A DNA stretch of 6,081 nucleotides, taken from positions 1 to 6,081 of the forward strand of contig JADGRR010000205.1 in assembly GCA_017880745.1 (NCBI GenBank), read 5' to 3'. The DNA is from Burkholderiales bacterium. GTDB lineage: Bacteria > Pseudomonadota > Gammaproteobacteria > Burkholderiales > SG8-39. Shown here in pieces: positions 1 to 6,081 of this stretch (its first letter is position 1; the number at the start of each line of letters is the position of its first letter). A model generated the notes under the pieces. That model searched no databases. It saw only the letters and a program-made list of their open reading frames with translations, and was not told where the DNA came from. The translations under genes were made by a program, and so were the position numbers.

Positions 1-441
1 GCCGGCGCCATCGGGCTTGGCGCTGGTCGCAAGGTCGGTCACGGCCGAGCCCGCCTCGGGCTCGGTCATGCCGACCGAGATCAGGCCCTCGCCGGCCAGA
101 ATGCGCTTGAGATAGCGCTCCTTTTGCAGCGGGGTGCCGTACTCCGCAAGCACCCGCGCCGGGCCGAAATTGCCCGCTTGCACCACGTCCGCGCTCCTCG
201 GGCAGACCGAGGCCACGGTCTCGATCGCGATCACTGCGTCCATGAGGGTGCCGCCCTGACCGCCGTCGACCTCTGCCATGGTGATGCCGAGCAGCCCCTG
301 CGCCGCCATCAGCTTGGCCACGTCCCAGGGATAGTCCGCTCTGTGGGCGCGCTCATGCGCGCCGGCCTTCAGATGGCGCTCGGCAAAGCGGCGCACCGCC
401 ACGTGGAACTCTTCCTGCTCGGGAGTGAATTGAAAGTTCAT
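1..441 (-). CDS. Acyl-CoA dehydrogenase, N-terminal part (runs off the left edge)
   Basis: These 147 codons are the start of an FAD-dependent acyl-CoA dehydrogenase, which introduces an alpha,beta double bond into an acyl-CoA and passes electrons to ETF. Residues 1-115 fit the all-helical N-terminal domain, opening with FTPEQEEFHVAVRRFAERH. The start of the middle domain carries GMTEPEAGS (124-132), the flavin/substrate motif of the family. The usual Asp after GS in that signature is Ala133 here; I believe some relatives share this, so I would not read it as loss of function. The catalytic Glu and C-terminal domain lie outside the window. The family is normally about 380-400 residues, so roughly 60% is missing only because the window ends. 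The ATG at 439-441 is supported by an AAGGA Shine-Dalgarno 6 nt upstream. The gene lies 159 bp after a TctC gene on the same strand and may belong to the same operon. Substrate chain type cannot be told. Confidence 0.93.
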   Translation of the reverse strand, partial: MNFQFTPEQEEFHVAVRRFAERHLKAGAHERAHRADYPWDVAKLMAAQGLLGITMAEVDGGQGGTLMDAVIAIETVASVCPRSADVVQAGNFGPARVLAEYGTPLQKERYLKRILAGEGLISVGMTEPEAGSAVTDLATSAKPDGAG

Positions 442-447
442 GCAGAT

Positions 448-452
448 TCCTT
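448..452 (-). promoter_or_regulatory. Ribosome binding site of the acyl-CoA dehydrogenase
   Basis: AAGGA on the minus strand sits 6 nt before the ATG at 441. It supports this start codon and shows that the gene has its own translation signal, not one coupled to the gene upstream. Confidence 0.6.
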
Positions 453-469
453 GGTGTTCATATCAAGGT

Positions 470-566
470 GTCATTCCGAGTCCGCCTCCGGCGATCAACT
501 TCGCGAGGAAGCTGGTTTCCACAAAGCGCAAGGAGTGGATTCTTCGGGCTACGCCCCGGGAATGAC
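470..566. repeat. Possible dispersed intergenic repeat with 8-bp terminal inverted repeats
   Basis: The stretch begins with GTCATTCC (470-477) and ends with the exact reverse complement GGAATGAC (559-566). Inside are several short stems: CGCC/GGCG (483-493), GGAA/TTCC (507-520), TCCAC/GTGGA (518-539, overlapping the previous one) and GGGC/GCCC (546-556). The GTCATTCCGAG opening and GGATTCTTCGG...GGGAATGAC closing resemble the non-coding intergenic repeats found in many copies in various bacterial genomes, often written GTCATTCCGAG...GGAATGAC. That resemblance is from memory; only one copy is visible here, so copy number is unproven. It fills most of the gap between the second TctC gene and the dehydrogenase and could form a transcript hairpin. 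It has no T-run typical of an intrinsic terminator and no coding potential that I trust. Confidence 0.42.
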
Positions 567-579
567 GCTGTTTTACAAG

Positions 580-594
580 GGATCATGTCGATCC
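580..594. other. Short stem-loop just after the second TctC gene
   Basis: GGATC (580-584) and GATCC (590-594) form a perfect 5-bp stem with a 5-nt loop. It begins six bases beyond the TctC stop codon at 601-603 when read on the minus strand. No T-run follows (CTTGTAAAAC), so it is a poor intrinsic terminator. It may protect the 3' end of the message or be chance. Confidence 0.2.
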
Positions 595-600
595 GCAGTT

Positions 601-1560
601 TCAATCAACGCGGGCGCCCGACGCGCGGATCACGCGGCCCCATTTGTCGATCTCGGCGCGGATGTAGGCGCGGAACTCCTCCGGCGTGCTGCCGACCGGT
701 TCGGCCCCCTGGGCGAGCAGTTTGTCGCGCACGTCTGGCGCGGCGAGCGCCTTCACCGCTTCCGTGTGCAGGCGCGCGATGATCTCGGGTGGTGTTCTTG
801 CCGGCGCAAACAGACCGTTCCAGCTCGATACTTCGAAGTCGGGCAGTCCGGCTTCGGCCATGGTCGGCACGTTGGGCAATTGCGCCAGGCGCTTGTTCGC
901 CGCCACCGCGATCGCGCGCAGTTGCCCGCTTTGCAGATGCGGCACCGCGGACAGCGCCGTCTGAAACGCCATTTGCACCTGGCCGCCGAGCAGATCGGAC
1001 AGCGCCGGCGCTGCGCCCTTGTACGGCACGTGTATCAGGTCGATGCCGGCGCGCAGCTTGAGCAATTCGCCCGCCAAGTGGGGCGAGCCGCCGCTGCCGG
1101 TGGAGGCGAAGGCGTATTTGCCGGGGTCGCGCTTGGCCAGCGCAATCAATTCCTGCAGGTTCTTCGCCGGGAACGACGGATGCACGGCGAGCACCGAAGG
1201 CGCGCTCATCAGCTGCGTGACCGGCGCCAGGTCGCGCAGCGTGTCGTAGCCGAGGTTCTTGTAGGCGACCATGTTGGTGGCGTTGGCGATGGAGCCGACC
1301 AGCAGCGTGTAGCCGTCTGGCGCGCTTTTGGCAACGAATTCGGAGGCGATGTTGCTGCCCGCGCCGGGCTTGTTCTCCACCACCACCGGCTGCCCCAGCG
1401 CCTCCTGCAGTTTGGCGGCGAGGATGCGCGCGACGATGTCGGTCGCCCCGCCGGGGGTATAACCCACCAGCACGTGGATTGGCCTGACCGGATAGCTGCC
1501 CTGCGCCGCCGCGGCGCCGGCAAACAACACGAGAAATAAAGCAGTGAGCCAGCGCTTCAT
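601..1560 (-). CDS. TctC/Bug-family periplasmic solute receptor (downstream copy)
   Basis: This 319-residue protein is an extracytoplasmic carboxylate-binding receptor of the TctC/Bug family, the soluble component of tripartite tricarboxylate transporters. Residues 1-19 form a Sec signal peptide: MKRW, a hydrophobic run, then AAAA before Q20, with cleavage likely after A19. There is no lipobox. The mature protein starts with the family's YPVRPI (23-28). It continues with GYTPGGATDIVAR (33-45) and ENKPGAGSN (62-70), loops that shape the ligand pocket. Further family hallmarks are APDGYTLLVGS (80-90), ASTGSGGSPHLAGE (142-155), HVPYKGA (167-173) and a C-terminal EPVGSTPEEF. Length is normal. The ATG overlaps the ligase stop as ATGA and has a strong GGGAGG ribosome site. 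It is clearly a diverged paralogue of the receptor at 4947-5936. The ligand is unknown; no TctA/TctB membrane subunits lie in the window, as is common for orphan Bug genes. Confidence 0.95.
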   Translation of the reverse strand: MKRWLTALFLVLFAGAAAAQGSYPVRPIHVLVGYTPGGATDIVARILAAKLQEALGQPVVVENKPGAGSNIASEFVAKSAPDGYTLLVGSIANATNMVAYKNLGYDTLRDLAPVTQLMSAPSVLAVHPSFPAKNLQELIALAKRDPGKYAFASTGSGGSPHLAGELLKLRAGIDLIHVPYKGAAPALSDLLGGQVQMAFQTALSAVPHLQSGQLRAIAVAANKRLAQLPNVPTMAEAGLPDFEVSSWNGLFAPARTPPEIIARLHTEAVKALAAPDVRDKLLAQGAEPVGSTPEEFRAYIRAEIDKWGRVIRASGARVD

Positions 1561-3626
1561 GTTTCCTCCCTGAGTATGACGAGTCCATCCACCGCCAGCA
1601 CGCCGTCGGCGCGCACCATCAGCGGATTGATCTCTGCTTCGCCAACCGGCTGGCCTTGGATCAGCGCGAGGCGCGACACCGCGGCGAGCGCGCGTGCGAG
1701 CGCGGCGACATCGCCGCGCGGCAGCCCGCGGTAGCCGCGCACCAGCGCCAGGCCCTTCACCGCGGCTATCATCTCCAGCGCTTCGGCTTCATCGACCGGG
1801 GCGCAGCGCACGCAGGTGTCGCGGTAGATTTCGGCCAGCCGCCCGCCCATGCCCACCATCACCACCGGTCCGATGAGCGCGTCGTGGCGATAGCCGATGA
1901 TGGACTCGGCCAGTCCATCGGCCATAGTCTGCACCAGCACCCCCTGGATGCGTGCCTCGGGCGCGGCCGCTCGCACCGCTGCCAGCATCGGCGGCAGGCG
2001 CGCCTCGAATGCTGCGCGATCGCCGAGGGCCAGCGCGACTCCGCCGGCTTCGGTCTTGTGCCGTATGTCGCAAGACAGAACCTGGGCTGCGACCGGATAG
2101 GCAATGGTGTGAACGTATTCCGGTTCACGCGCGATGGCCCAGGGTACCGTGGGCACACCGAGCGCGGCGAACAGCGTGAGCGCCTGCGCCTCGTCCAGCG
2201 CGCCGCGCGCGGGCAGGGCCCTGGGCCAGGCGATGGCCGTTGCCGCGCTCGCCGGGCGCGGCGCGCGCCAGGAAAAATAGGCGGCGAGCGCATCGGCGCA
2301 GGCCTCGGGCGTGCGGAACGCGGGCACGCCCGCTTCGGCCAGCAACCTGAGCGAGGCCTCTGCGTGCGGCGCAAGAAAAACGGCCAGCGGTTTCGCGCCC
2401 GTCGGAATTCCCACAATCGGTGTCACCGCGAGCTCGGGATGAAACTGCGCCGAGGAACCGGCCACGGCCAGCACCGCGTCGCAATCCGGGTGCGCGAGCA
2501 GGGCTTCGAGCACCGCGCGGTAGGTGTCGCTGGTGGCAGCAAGCGTGAGATCGATGATAGGCGCCGGTTTCACCGCAATGCCCTGCGCGCGCATCGCGGC
2601 TATGAACGTCGCGTCGGGCGTGAGGGTGTCGATGCCGAGGGTGCCGAGGCGGTCCACCACGCTGGCGGCGCCGCCGCCGGTGGTCGTCACCACTGCAACG
2701 CGCGGTGCACGCTGAAGACGCGGCGGCGGCCTGCGGCCGCAGAGGAGCGGCGCGATTTCGATCAGGGTTTCGAGCATGTCCACGCGTACTATCCCAGCGC
2801 GGCGGAAATAGGCGTCGACTGCGGCGTCGCTGCCTGCCAGCGCGCCGGTGTGCGAGCGCGCCAGCGCCTCGCCCAGCGCCGAGCGGCCGAGCTTGTAGGC
2901 GACGACGGGTTTGCCCGCGGTGCAGGCGCGTTCGGCCGCGCGCGCGAGGCCTGCGGCGTCGCGGATGGTCTCCAGAAACAGCAGGATCACGCGCGTATCG
3001 GCATCGTCGACCAGCAGGTCCACGAGTTCGCCCACGCCGAGGTCGGCCTCGTTGCCGACCGACACCAGTTTGGCGAAACCCAGGCCGCGCGCCGCGCCGC
3101 GCGAAAGCAGCGTGCCGATGATGGTGCCGCTTTGCGACACCACGCTCGTGCCGCCGCGCGGCAGTGCGTCCATTTCGAACACCGCGTTGACGGTCAGCGC
3201 AGCGCCGTTGGCGACGTTCGCCAGGCCGATGGAATTCGGGCCGAGCACACGCACGCCCAGCGCGCGCGCGCGTTCGATCAGCCGGCGCTCGCGCTCGGCG
3301 CCTTCGGTGCCGGCCTCGGCAAAACCGTCGCTGTAGATGGTGGCGATACGCACGCCGCGCGCCGCGCACTGCTCCAGCGCCGCTTCGACCTGCGCCGCCG
3401 GCACCATGATGAAGGCGTGGTCGATGTCGCCGGGCGCATCGGCGAGGCTGGGATAGGCGCGCTCGCCCAGCACTTCGGCGCGCGCGGGGTTGATCGGCAC
3501 GATGCGCCCGGTGTAGCCGTGCTTGCGCAGGAAGCGCTGCGGGCGCGCGGTGTTCTTGCCGGCGTCGGCGGACGCGCCGAAAAGGGCTACGCCGCGCGGT
3601 GCGAACAAGGCGTCGGCAAGTTTCAT
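1557..3626 (-). CDS. Fused NDP-forming acyl-CoA ligase (acetyl-CoA synthetase ADP-forming type)
   Basis: This 689-residue protein has the alpha-beta fused layout of NDP-forming acid-CoA ligases, which interconvert acyl-CoA + NDP + phosphate and acid + CoA + NTP through phosphohistidine. Residues ~5-130 are the Rossmann CoA-binding domain (GVALFGASA 12-20, IVPINP 42-47). Residues ~130-460 are the succinyl-CoA-ligase-like domains, with GPNSIGL (129-135), SQSGTIIGTLL (164-174) and SHTGALAG (258-265), whose His259 matches the phosphorylated histidine. Residues ~475-689 are an ATP-grasp domain with DIRHKTEAGGV (520-530, His523 being the second conserved histidine), GPVVMVGMGG (586-595) and EINPLMV (665-671). 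The Lys expected just before VLSCDI is Gln515. The ATG at 3624-3626 is chosen because it overlaps the upstream stop as ATGA; it has no good Shine-Dalgarno, implying coupling. A TTG at 3653 would add nine residues. Acid substrate unknown; the predicted activity is likely but the Gln is a caution. Confidence 0.92.
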   Translation of the reverse strand: MKLADALFAPRGVALFGASADAGKNTARPQRFLRKHGYTGRIVPINPARAEVLGERAYPSLADAPGDIDHAFIMVPAAQVEAALEQCAARGVRIATIYSDGFAEAGTEGAERERRLIERARALGVRVLGPNSIGLANVANGAALTVNAVFEMDALPRGGTSVVSQSGTIIGTLLSRGAARGLGFAKLVSVGNEADLGVGELVDLLVDDADTRVILLFLETIRDAAGLARAAERACTAGKPVVAYKLGRSALGEALARSHTGALAGSDAAVDAYFRRAGIVRVDMLETLIEIAPLLCGRRPPPRLQRAPRVAVVTTTGGGAASVVDRLGTLGIDTLTPDATFIAAMRAQGIAVKPAPIIDLTLAATSDTYRAVLEALLAHPDCDAVLAVAGSSAQFHPELAVTPIVGIPTGAKPLAVFLAPHAEASLRLLAEAGVPAFRTPEACADALAAYFSWRAPRPASAATAIAWPRALPARGALDEAQALTLFAALGVPTVPWAIAREPEYVHTIAYPVAAQVLSCDIRHKTEAGGVALALGDRAAFEARLPPMLAAVRAAAPEARIQGVLVQTMADGLAESIIGYRHDALIGPVVMVGMGGRLAEIYRDTCVRCAPVDEAEALEMIAAVKGLALVRGYRGLPRGDVAALARALAAVSRLALIQGQPVGEAEINPLMVRADGVLAVDGLVILREET
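1565..1570 (-). promoter_or_regulatory. Strong ribosome binding site for the downstream TctC gene
   Basis: GGGAGG on the minus strand lies 4 nt before the ATG at 1560, inside the last codons of the ligase gene. It is a near-ideal Shine-Dalgarno, so this receptor can be translated strongly in addition to coupling through the ATGA overlap. Confidence 0.65.
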
Positions 3627-4945
3627 ACAGAGGGCGAGCGCTCGAGCCTCCAAAGCCGCGCGGCGAGGGCATGCGCGGCCGTTTCGCCCTGCACCGGAGC
3701 GGCGAGCTCCAGAAATTTCTCCTCCAGTTCGCGGTCGCTGAGCGGCATGTCGGGATCGCCCTTGCGCGTGGGTTGCAGATGTTCGCCGCGGCGGCCGTCC
3801 CTGGTTTCGATCGCGACGCGCGCGGCGCGCTGGCCGGGGAACGTCGCATCGAGTTCGGCATCGACCGCCAGGTCGATCCTGGCCATCAGCGTGCGCGTCG
3901 CGGGGTCGGCCAGGCGCGCCGGCTCGAATGCGGCGAGGCGCACGCTGCCATGCGTCAACGCCGTCGCCACCACGTACTTGAGGCTGAAGCGCGCCTCGGC
4001 GGGCGTCGCCGGATACTCGTAGCCTGCCACTTCCAGCGCCGGGCGATAGGTGCCGACATGCACGCGGGCGATGTCGGCGGCGCTCACGCCCAGGGTGCGC
4101 TGCAGTTCGAGCGCGCCGTCGATTGCGGCGAAGGTGTGGCCGCAGCAGGCGTGATTCTTGAAGGTCATGCGGGTGATGTGAAAGTCCGTGCCGAGCGTGG
4201 CCGTCGCCTTGCCCCAGTCGGGGCCGTCGCTCATGGCGCGGCCGAAGCCGGCTTCGCCCTCGAGCACGTCGAGCGAACCGGTTACGCCCTCGCGCGCGGC
4301 GAGCGCGGCGAGCAGTCCTGCTTCCGCGGCGTGGCCCGCGTGCAGGGGCTTGGACATCGAATCCATGCGGAAGGCCTGCTGCAGGCCCGCAGCGAAGGTC
4401 GCGACGGTGGCGAGCGCGTGCGCAAAGCGTTTTGCATCCAGGCCGTAGATGACGCCAGCCGCGGCCGCGGCGCCGAAGCTGCCGATGGTGCCGGTGTTGT
4501 GCCAGTAGCGATAATGCGCACGGCCCATGGCCGCGCCGATGCGCGTGGATATCTCATAGCCGACGATGACGCCGCGCAGGAACGCCTCGCCGTTCGCGCC
4601 GCTTTCCTGCGCCGCCGCCAGCGCGGCGGCGATGGTCGGCGCGCCGGGATGGTAGATCGCGTCGCGGTAGATGTCGTCCACTTCCATGGTGTGCGCGGCG
4701 CTGGCGTTGATCAGCGCCGCGGTCCTCGCCGTGGCCTTGCGTCCGAGTGCAAGTGTCGCCCCGCCGCGGTCGAGGTCTTCGGCGAAGGCTTTTTCCAGCA
4801 ACGTCGCCGGCGCCGCCACCGCGCCGGGCAAGAGCGCCGCGTACCAGTCGATCACCGCGCGCTTGGCGTGATGCAGCACTTCGGCCGGAATCGGCCGCGC
4901 GCGGAAGGCCAGGGCGAATTCGGCGAAGCGTTCTACGACATGCAT
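3623..4945 (-). CDS. MmgE/PrpD family protein
   Basis: This 440-residue cytoplasmic protein belongs to the MmgE/PrpD superfamily, which includes 2-methylcitrate dehydratase and cis-aconitate decarboxylase. The helical N-terminal domain contains HTMEVDD...YHPGAP (85-103), the family's H-x(3)-x-DD...HP block, and WHNTGTIGSFGAAAAA (148-163). SKPLHAGHAAEAGLLAALA (198-216) is the K-x(2)-HAG-x-AA motif lining the active site. The lid-like C-terminal domain contains FKNHACCGHTFAAID (262-276) and KGDPDMPLSDRELEEKF (395-411), equivalent to the GxPxxPLSDxELxxKF tail. By motif comparison H99, H149, K199 and H270 sit at likely catalytic positions. Length is normal. The ATG at 4943-4945 lies one base after the preceding TctC stop with a modest AGGCGGA site; the 3' end overlaps the ligase start as ATGA. 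No prpB or prpC neighbours are present, so a methylcitrate-cycle role is not supported. The reaction could be dehydration, decarboxylation or epimerisation of an organic acid. Confidence 0.92.
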   Translation of the reverse strand: MHVVERFAEFALAFRARPIPAEVLHHAKRAVIDWYAALLPGAVAAPATLLEKAFAEDLDRGGATLALGRKATARTAALINASAAHTMEVDDIYRDAIYHPGAPTIAAALAAAQESGANGEAFLRGVIVGYEISTRIGAAMGRAHYRYWHNTGTIGSFGAAAAAGVIYGLDAKRFAHALATVATFAAGLQQAFRMDSMSKPLHAGHAAEAGLLAALAAREGVTGSLDVLEGEAGFGRAMSDGPDWGKATATLGTDFHITRMTFKNHACCGHTFAAIDGALELQRTLGVSAADIARVHVGTYRPALEVAGYEYPATPAEARFSLKYVVATALTHGSVRLAAFEPARLADPATRTLMARIDLAVDAELDATFPGQRAARVAIETRDGRRGEHLQPTRKGDPDMPLSDRELEEKFLELAAPVQGETAAHALAARLWRLERSPSV

Positions 4946-4946
4946 G

Positions 4947-5936
4947 TCAATCCGCCTGCGCGCCGGAGGCCTTCACGATCTTCGCCCACTTGGCGGTTTC
5001 GTCCTTCATGTACTGGCCGAATTCATCCGGTGTGTTGCCGACGGGATCGGCGCCCTGCTGGATGAACTTCTCGCGCATCGCCGGATCCTTGAGTATGCGC
5101 GCAACCTCGCCCTGCACTTTCAGCGCGATCTCGCGCGGCAGGCCGGCCGGCCCGACGAGGCCGAACCAGGAGGAGGCGTCGAAGCCGGGGAAACCGGATT
5201 CGGCGACGGTGGGCACCTCCGGCACGCCGCCTGAGCGATGCAGGCTCGTCACCGCCAGTGCACGCAGCTTGCCGCCGCGCACCAGCTGGATGGCCGACGG
5301 GATGGTGGCGAACATGCACTGCACCGACTCGCCCGAGAGCACGTCGTTCAGGGCCACCGCGCCCTTGTACGGGACATGGGTCAGATCCAGGCCGGCTTGC
5401 AGATTGAGCAGCACGCCCGACAGATGCGACGAGGTGCCGCTGCCGGTCGAGGCGTAGAAGTATTTGCCCGGATTCGCTTTCGCGAGCGCGACGAATTCCT
5501 GGAAGGTCTGCGCCGGTACGGTGCGCGGATTCACCACCAGCATGTTGGGCACATGCGCGACGAGCGTGATCGGCGTCAGGTCCTTCAGATTGTCGTAGGG
5601 CATGCGCTTGTACAGGCTGGCGTTGATCGCGAGCGGGCCGACCGAGCCCATCAGCAGGGTGTGGCCATCGGGCCTGGCTTTCGCCACGATATCGGCGCCG
5701 ATGTTGCCGCCTGCGCCGGGCTTGTTGTCGATGATGATGGGCTGGCCCAGGCCCTTCCTCAGTTCGTCCGAGATCAGCCGCGTGATGATGTCGGTGGTGC
5801 CCCCGGCGGAGAAACCGATCACGATGGTAATCGGTCGGTTGGGATAGGCGTCCTGCGCGCCGGCGCCTGATGCTCCGGTCAGTATCGCCAAGGCAAATAG
5901 CAGACCGGCAAGCTGTCGCATCCGGTTTCGTATCAT
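4947..5936 (-). CDS. TctC/Bug-family periplasmic solute receptor (upstream copy, first gene of the operon)
   Basis: This 329-residue receptor binds a small carboxylate or similar solute in the periplasm. It has a basic start (MIRNRMRQ), a hydrophobic core and AGA before Q28, giving a Sec signal peptide with cleavage likely after A27 and no lipobox. The mature part shows YPNRPITIVIGFSAGGTTD (31-49), DNKPGAGGNIGAD (70-82), ARPDGHTLLMGS (87-98), ASTGSGTSSHLSG (152-164), HVPYKGA (177-183) and DPVGNTPDEF near the C-terminus, the same landmarks as the receptor at 601-1560. The two differ in pocket loops (GFSAGG versus GYTPGG; GTSSH versus GGSPH), so ligands may differ. The ATG at 5936 has a GGGAGAGG site 6 nt upstream. 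An internal ATG at 5921 lacks one and would still leave a signal peptide. It is the first gene of the coupled cluster and stops one base before the MmgE/PrpD gene. Confidence 0.95.
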   Translation of the reverse strand: MIRNRMRQLAGLLFALAILTGASGAGAQDAYPNRPITIVIGFSAGGTTDIITRLISDELRKGLGQPIIIDNKPGAGGNIGADIVAKARPDGHTLLMGSVGPLAINASLYKRMPYDNLKDLTPITLVAHVPNMLVVNPRTVPAQTFQEFVALAKANPGKYFYASTGSGTSSHLSGVLLNLQAGLDLTHVPYKGAVALNDVLSGESVQCMFATIPSAIQLVRGGKLRALAVTSLHRSGGVPEVPTVAESGFPGFDASSWFGLVGPAGLPREIALKVQGEVARILKDPAMREKFIQQGADPVGNTPDEFGQYMKDETAKWAKIVKASGAQAD

Positions 5937-5942
5937 GGCATG

Positions 5943-5950
5943 CCTCTCCC
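5943..5950 (-). promoter_or_regulatory. Ribosome binding site of the upstream TctC gene
   Basis: GGGAGAGG on the minus strand lies 6 nt before the ATG at 5936. It decides between this start and the in-frame ATG at 5921, which has no purine-rich site in front of it. An ATG at 5941 is out of frame. Confidence 0.6.
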
Positions 5951-5977
5951 TTTTCTATTGACGTCCCGGATCACGCC

Positions 5978-5993
5978 TCGTGTCTGAGCACGA
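5978..5993. promoter_or_regulatory. Candidate operator dyad upstream of the operon
   Basis: TCGTG (5978-5982) and CACGA (5989-5993) are perfect inverted halves separated by six bases. They lie about 40 bp upstream of the first start codon, in the non-coding leader. The size and symmetry fit a dimeric repressor or activator site, but no regulator gene is in the window and the half-sites do not let me assign a family. It could equally be a small leader hairpin or chance in GC-rich DNA. Confidence 0.27.
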
Positions 5994-6044
5994 TGTCGCG
6001 TCCCGCTTCGACTGCGTTTGCGGTCTGCGCCGCGCACGCCCGCC

Positions 6045-6050
6045 AGTATA
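6045..6050 (-). promoter_or_regulatory. Possible -10 box for the operon
   Basis: TATACT on the minus strand differs from TATAAT at one base and is the most AT-rich spot in the 145 bp before the first gene (5937-6081). Transcription from it would give a leader of about 100 nt carrying the 5978-5993 dyad. No convincing -35 hexamer lies 16-18 bp upstream (the sequence there is around CTACGC), and no extended TGn motif is present. It is therefore weak, or would need an activator. Apart from this, the dyad and the ribosome site, I see no gene or other signal in the leader. Confidence 0.22.
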
Positions 6051-6081
6051 AACTCCGGTGGCGCATCGCGTAGAGCAGCGT

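Noticed and set aside
464..580. CAAGG at 464-468 and 576-580 as a target-site duplication around the repeat
   Set aside because: The right copy is nine bases away from the inverted-repeat end, so the two do not directly flank the element; five-base matches like this occur by chance.
124..1539. Plus-strand open frame (471 codons) opposite the dehydrogenase start and the downstream TctC gene
   Set aside because: Low-complexity Arg/Ala/Gly composition, no recognisable domain, and it crosses the intergenic gap; an antisense shadow.
3627..3653. TTG start giving the ligase nine more residues
   Set aside because: The ATG at 3624-3626 forms an ATGA overlap like the next junction, and MKLADALFAPRGVALFGAS is the usual beginning of this family.
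1656..4022. Long plus-strand open frame (788 codons) antisense to the ligase and MmgE/PrpD genes
   Set aside because: It is rich in Arg, Gly, Ala and His with no family motif, and opposes two clearly recognisable genes. GC-rich coding DNA commonly leaves such antisense frames open.
3623..4945. Assignment as prpD of the methylcitrate cycle
   Set aside because: No prpB, prpC or prpR nearby and the active-site blocks differ; only the superfamily is supported.
3599..5065. Plus-strand open frame (488 codons) opposite the MmgE/PrpD gene
   Set aside because: Same antisense composition and no homology that I can recognise.
5958..5963. TTGACG on the plus strand as a -35 box for a divergent gene
   Set aside because: No -10 box at suitable spacing and no plus-strand gene begins before the window ends.

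Overview
The window is GC-rich bacterial DNA. It carries five protein-coding genes, all on the minus strand and all for carboxylate or acyl-CoA metabolism. The two periplasmic receptors of the TctC/Bug family, tightly packed with acyl-CoA enzymes, suggest a betaproteobacterium of the Burkholderiales (Bordetella/Achromobacter/Cupriavidus-like). That placement is an inference from gene content and base composition, not from a marker gene.

In transcription order (right to left): 5937-6081 is an upstream non-coding stretch with a possible -10 box and a short dyad. 4947-5936 is a TctC/Bug receptor. 3623-4945 is an MmgE/PrpD-family protein. 1557-3626 is a fused NDP-forming acyl-CoA ligase. 601-1560 is a second TctC/Bug receptor. 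442-600 is a 159-bp gap holding a hairpin and an inverted-repeat-bounded element. 1-441 is the N-terminal part of an acyl-CoA dehydrogenase that runs off the left edge.

The first four genes look like one translationally coupled unit. One nucleotide separates the first receptor from the MmgE/PrpD gene, and ATGA overlaps join the next two junctions. A plausible reading is a small carboxylate-catabolism operon. The receptors would bind an organic acid in the periplasm, the ligase would make its CoA thioester, the MmgE/PrpD protein would carry out a dehydratase, decarboxylase or epimerase type step, and the dehydrogenase would oxidise an acyl-CoA. The substrate cannot be named from the sequence. 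No TctA/TctB membrane subunits, CoA-transferase or regulator lie in the window, and the order of the enzymatic steps is unknown.

I see no RNA genes, CRISPR array, insertion sequence or clearly new system. The points most worth a second look are the receptor-enzyme-enzyme-receptor layout, a Lys-to-Gln change at an expected ATP-grasp position of the ligase, and the small structured element between 470 and 566.
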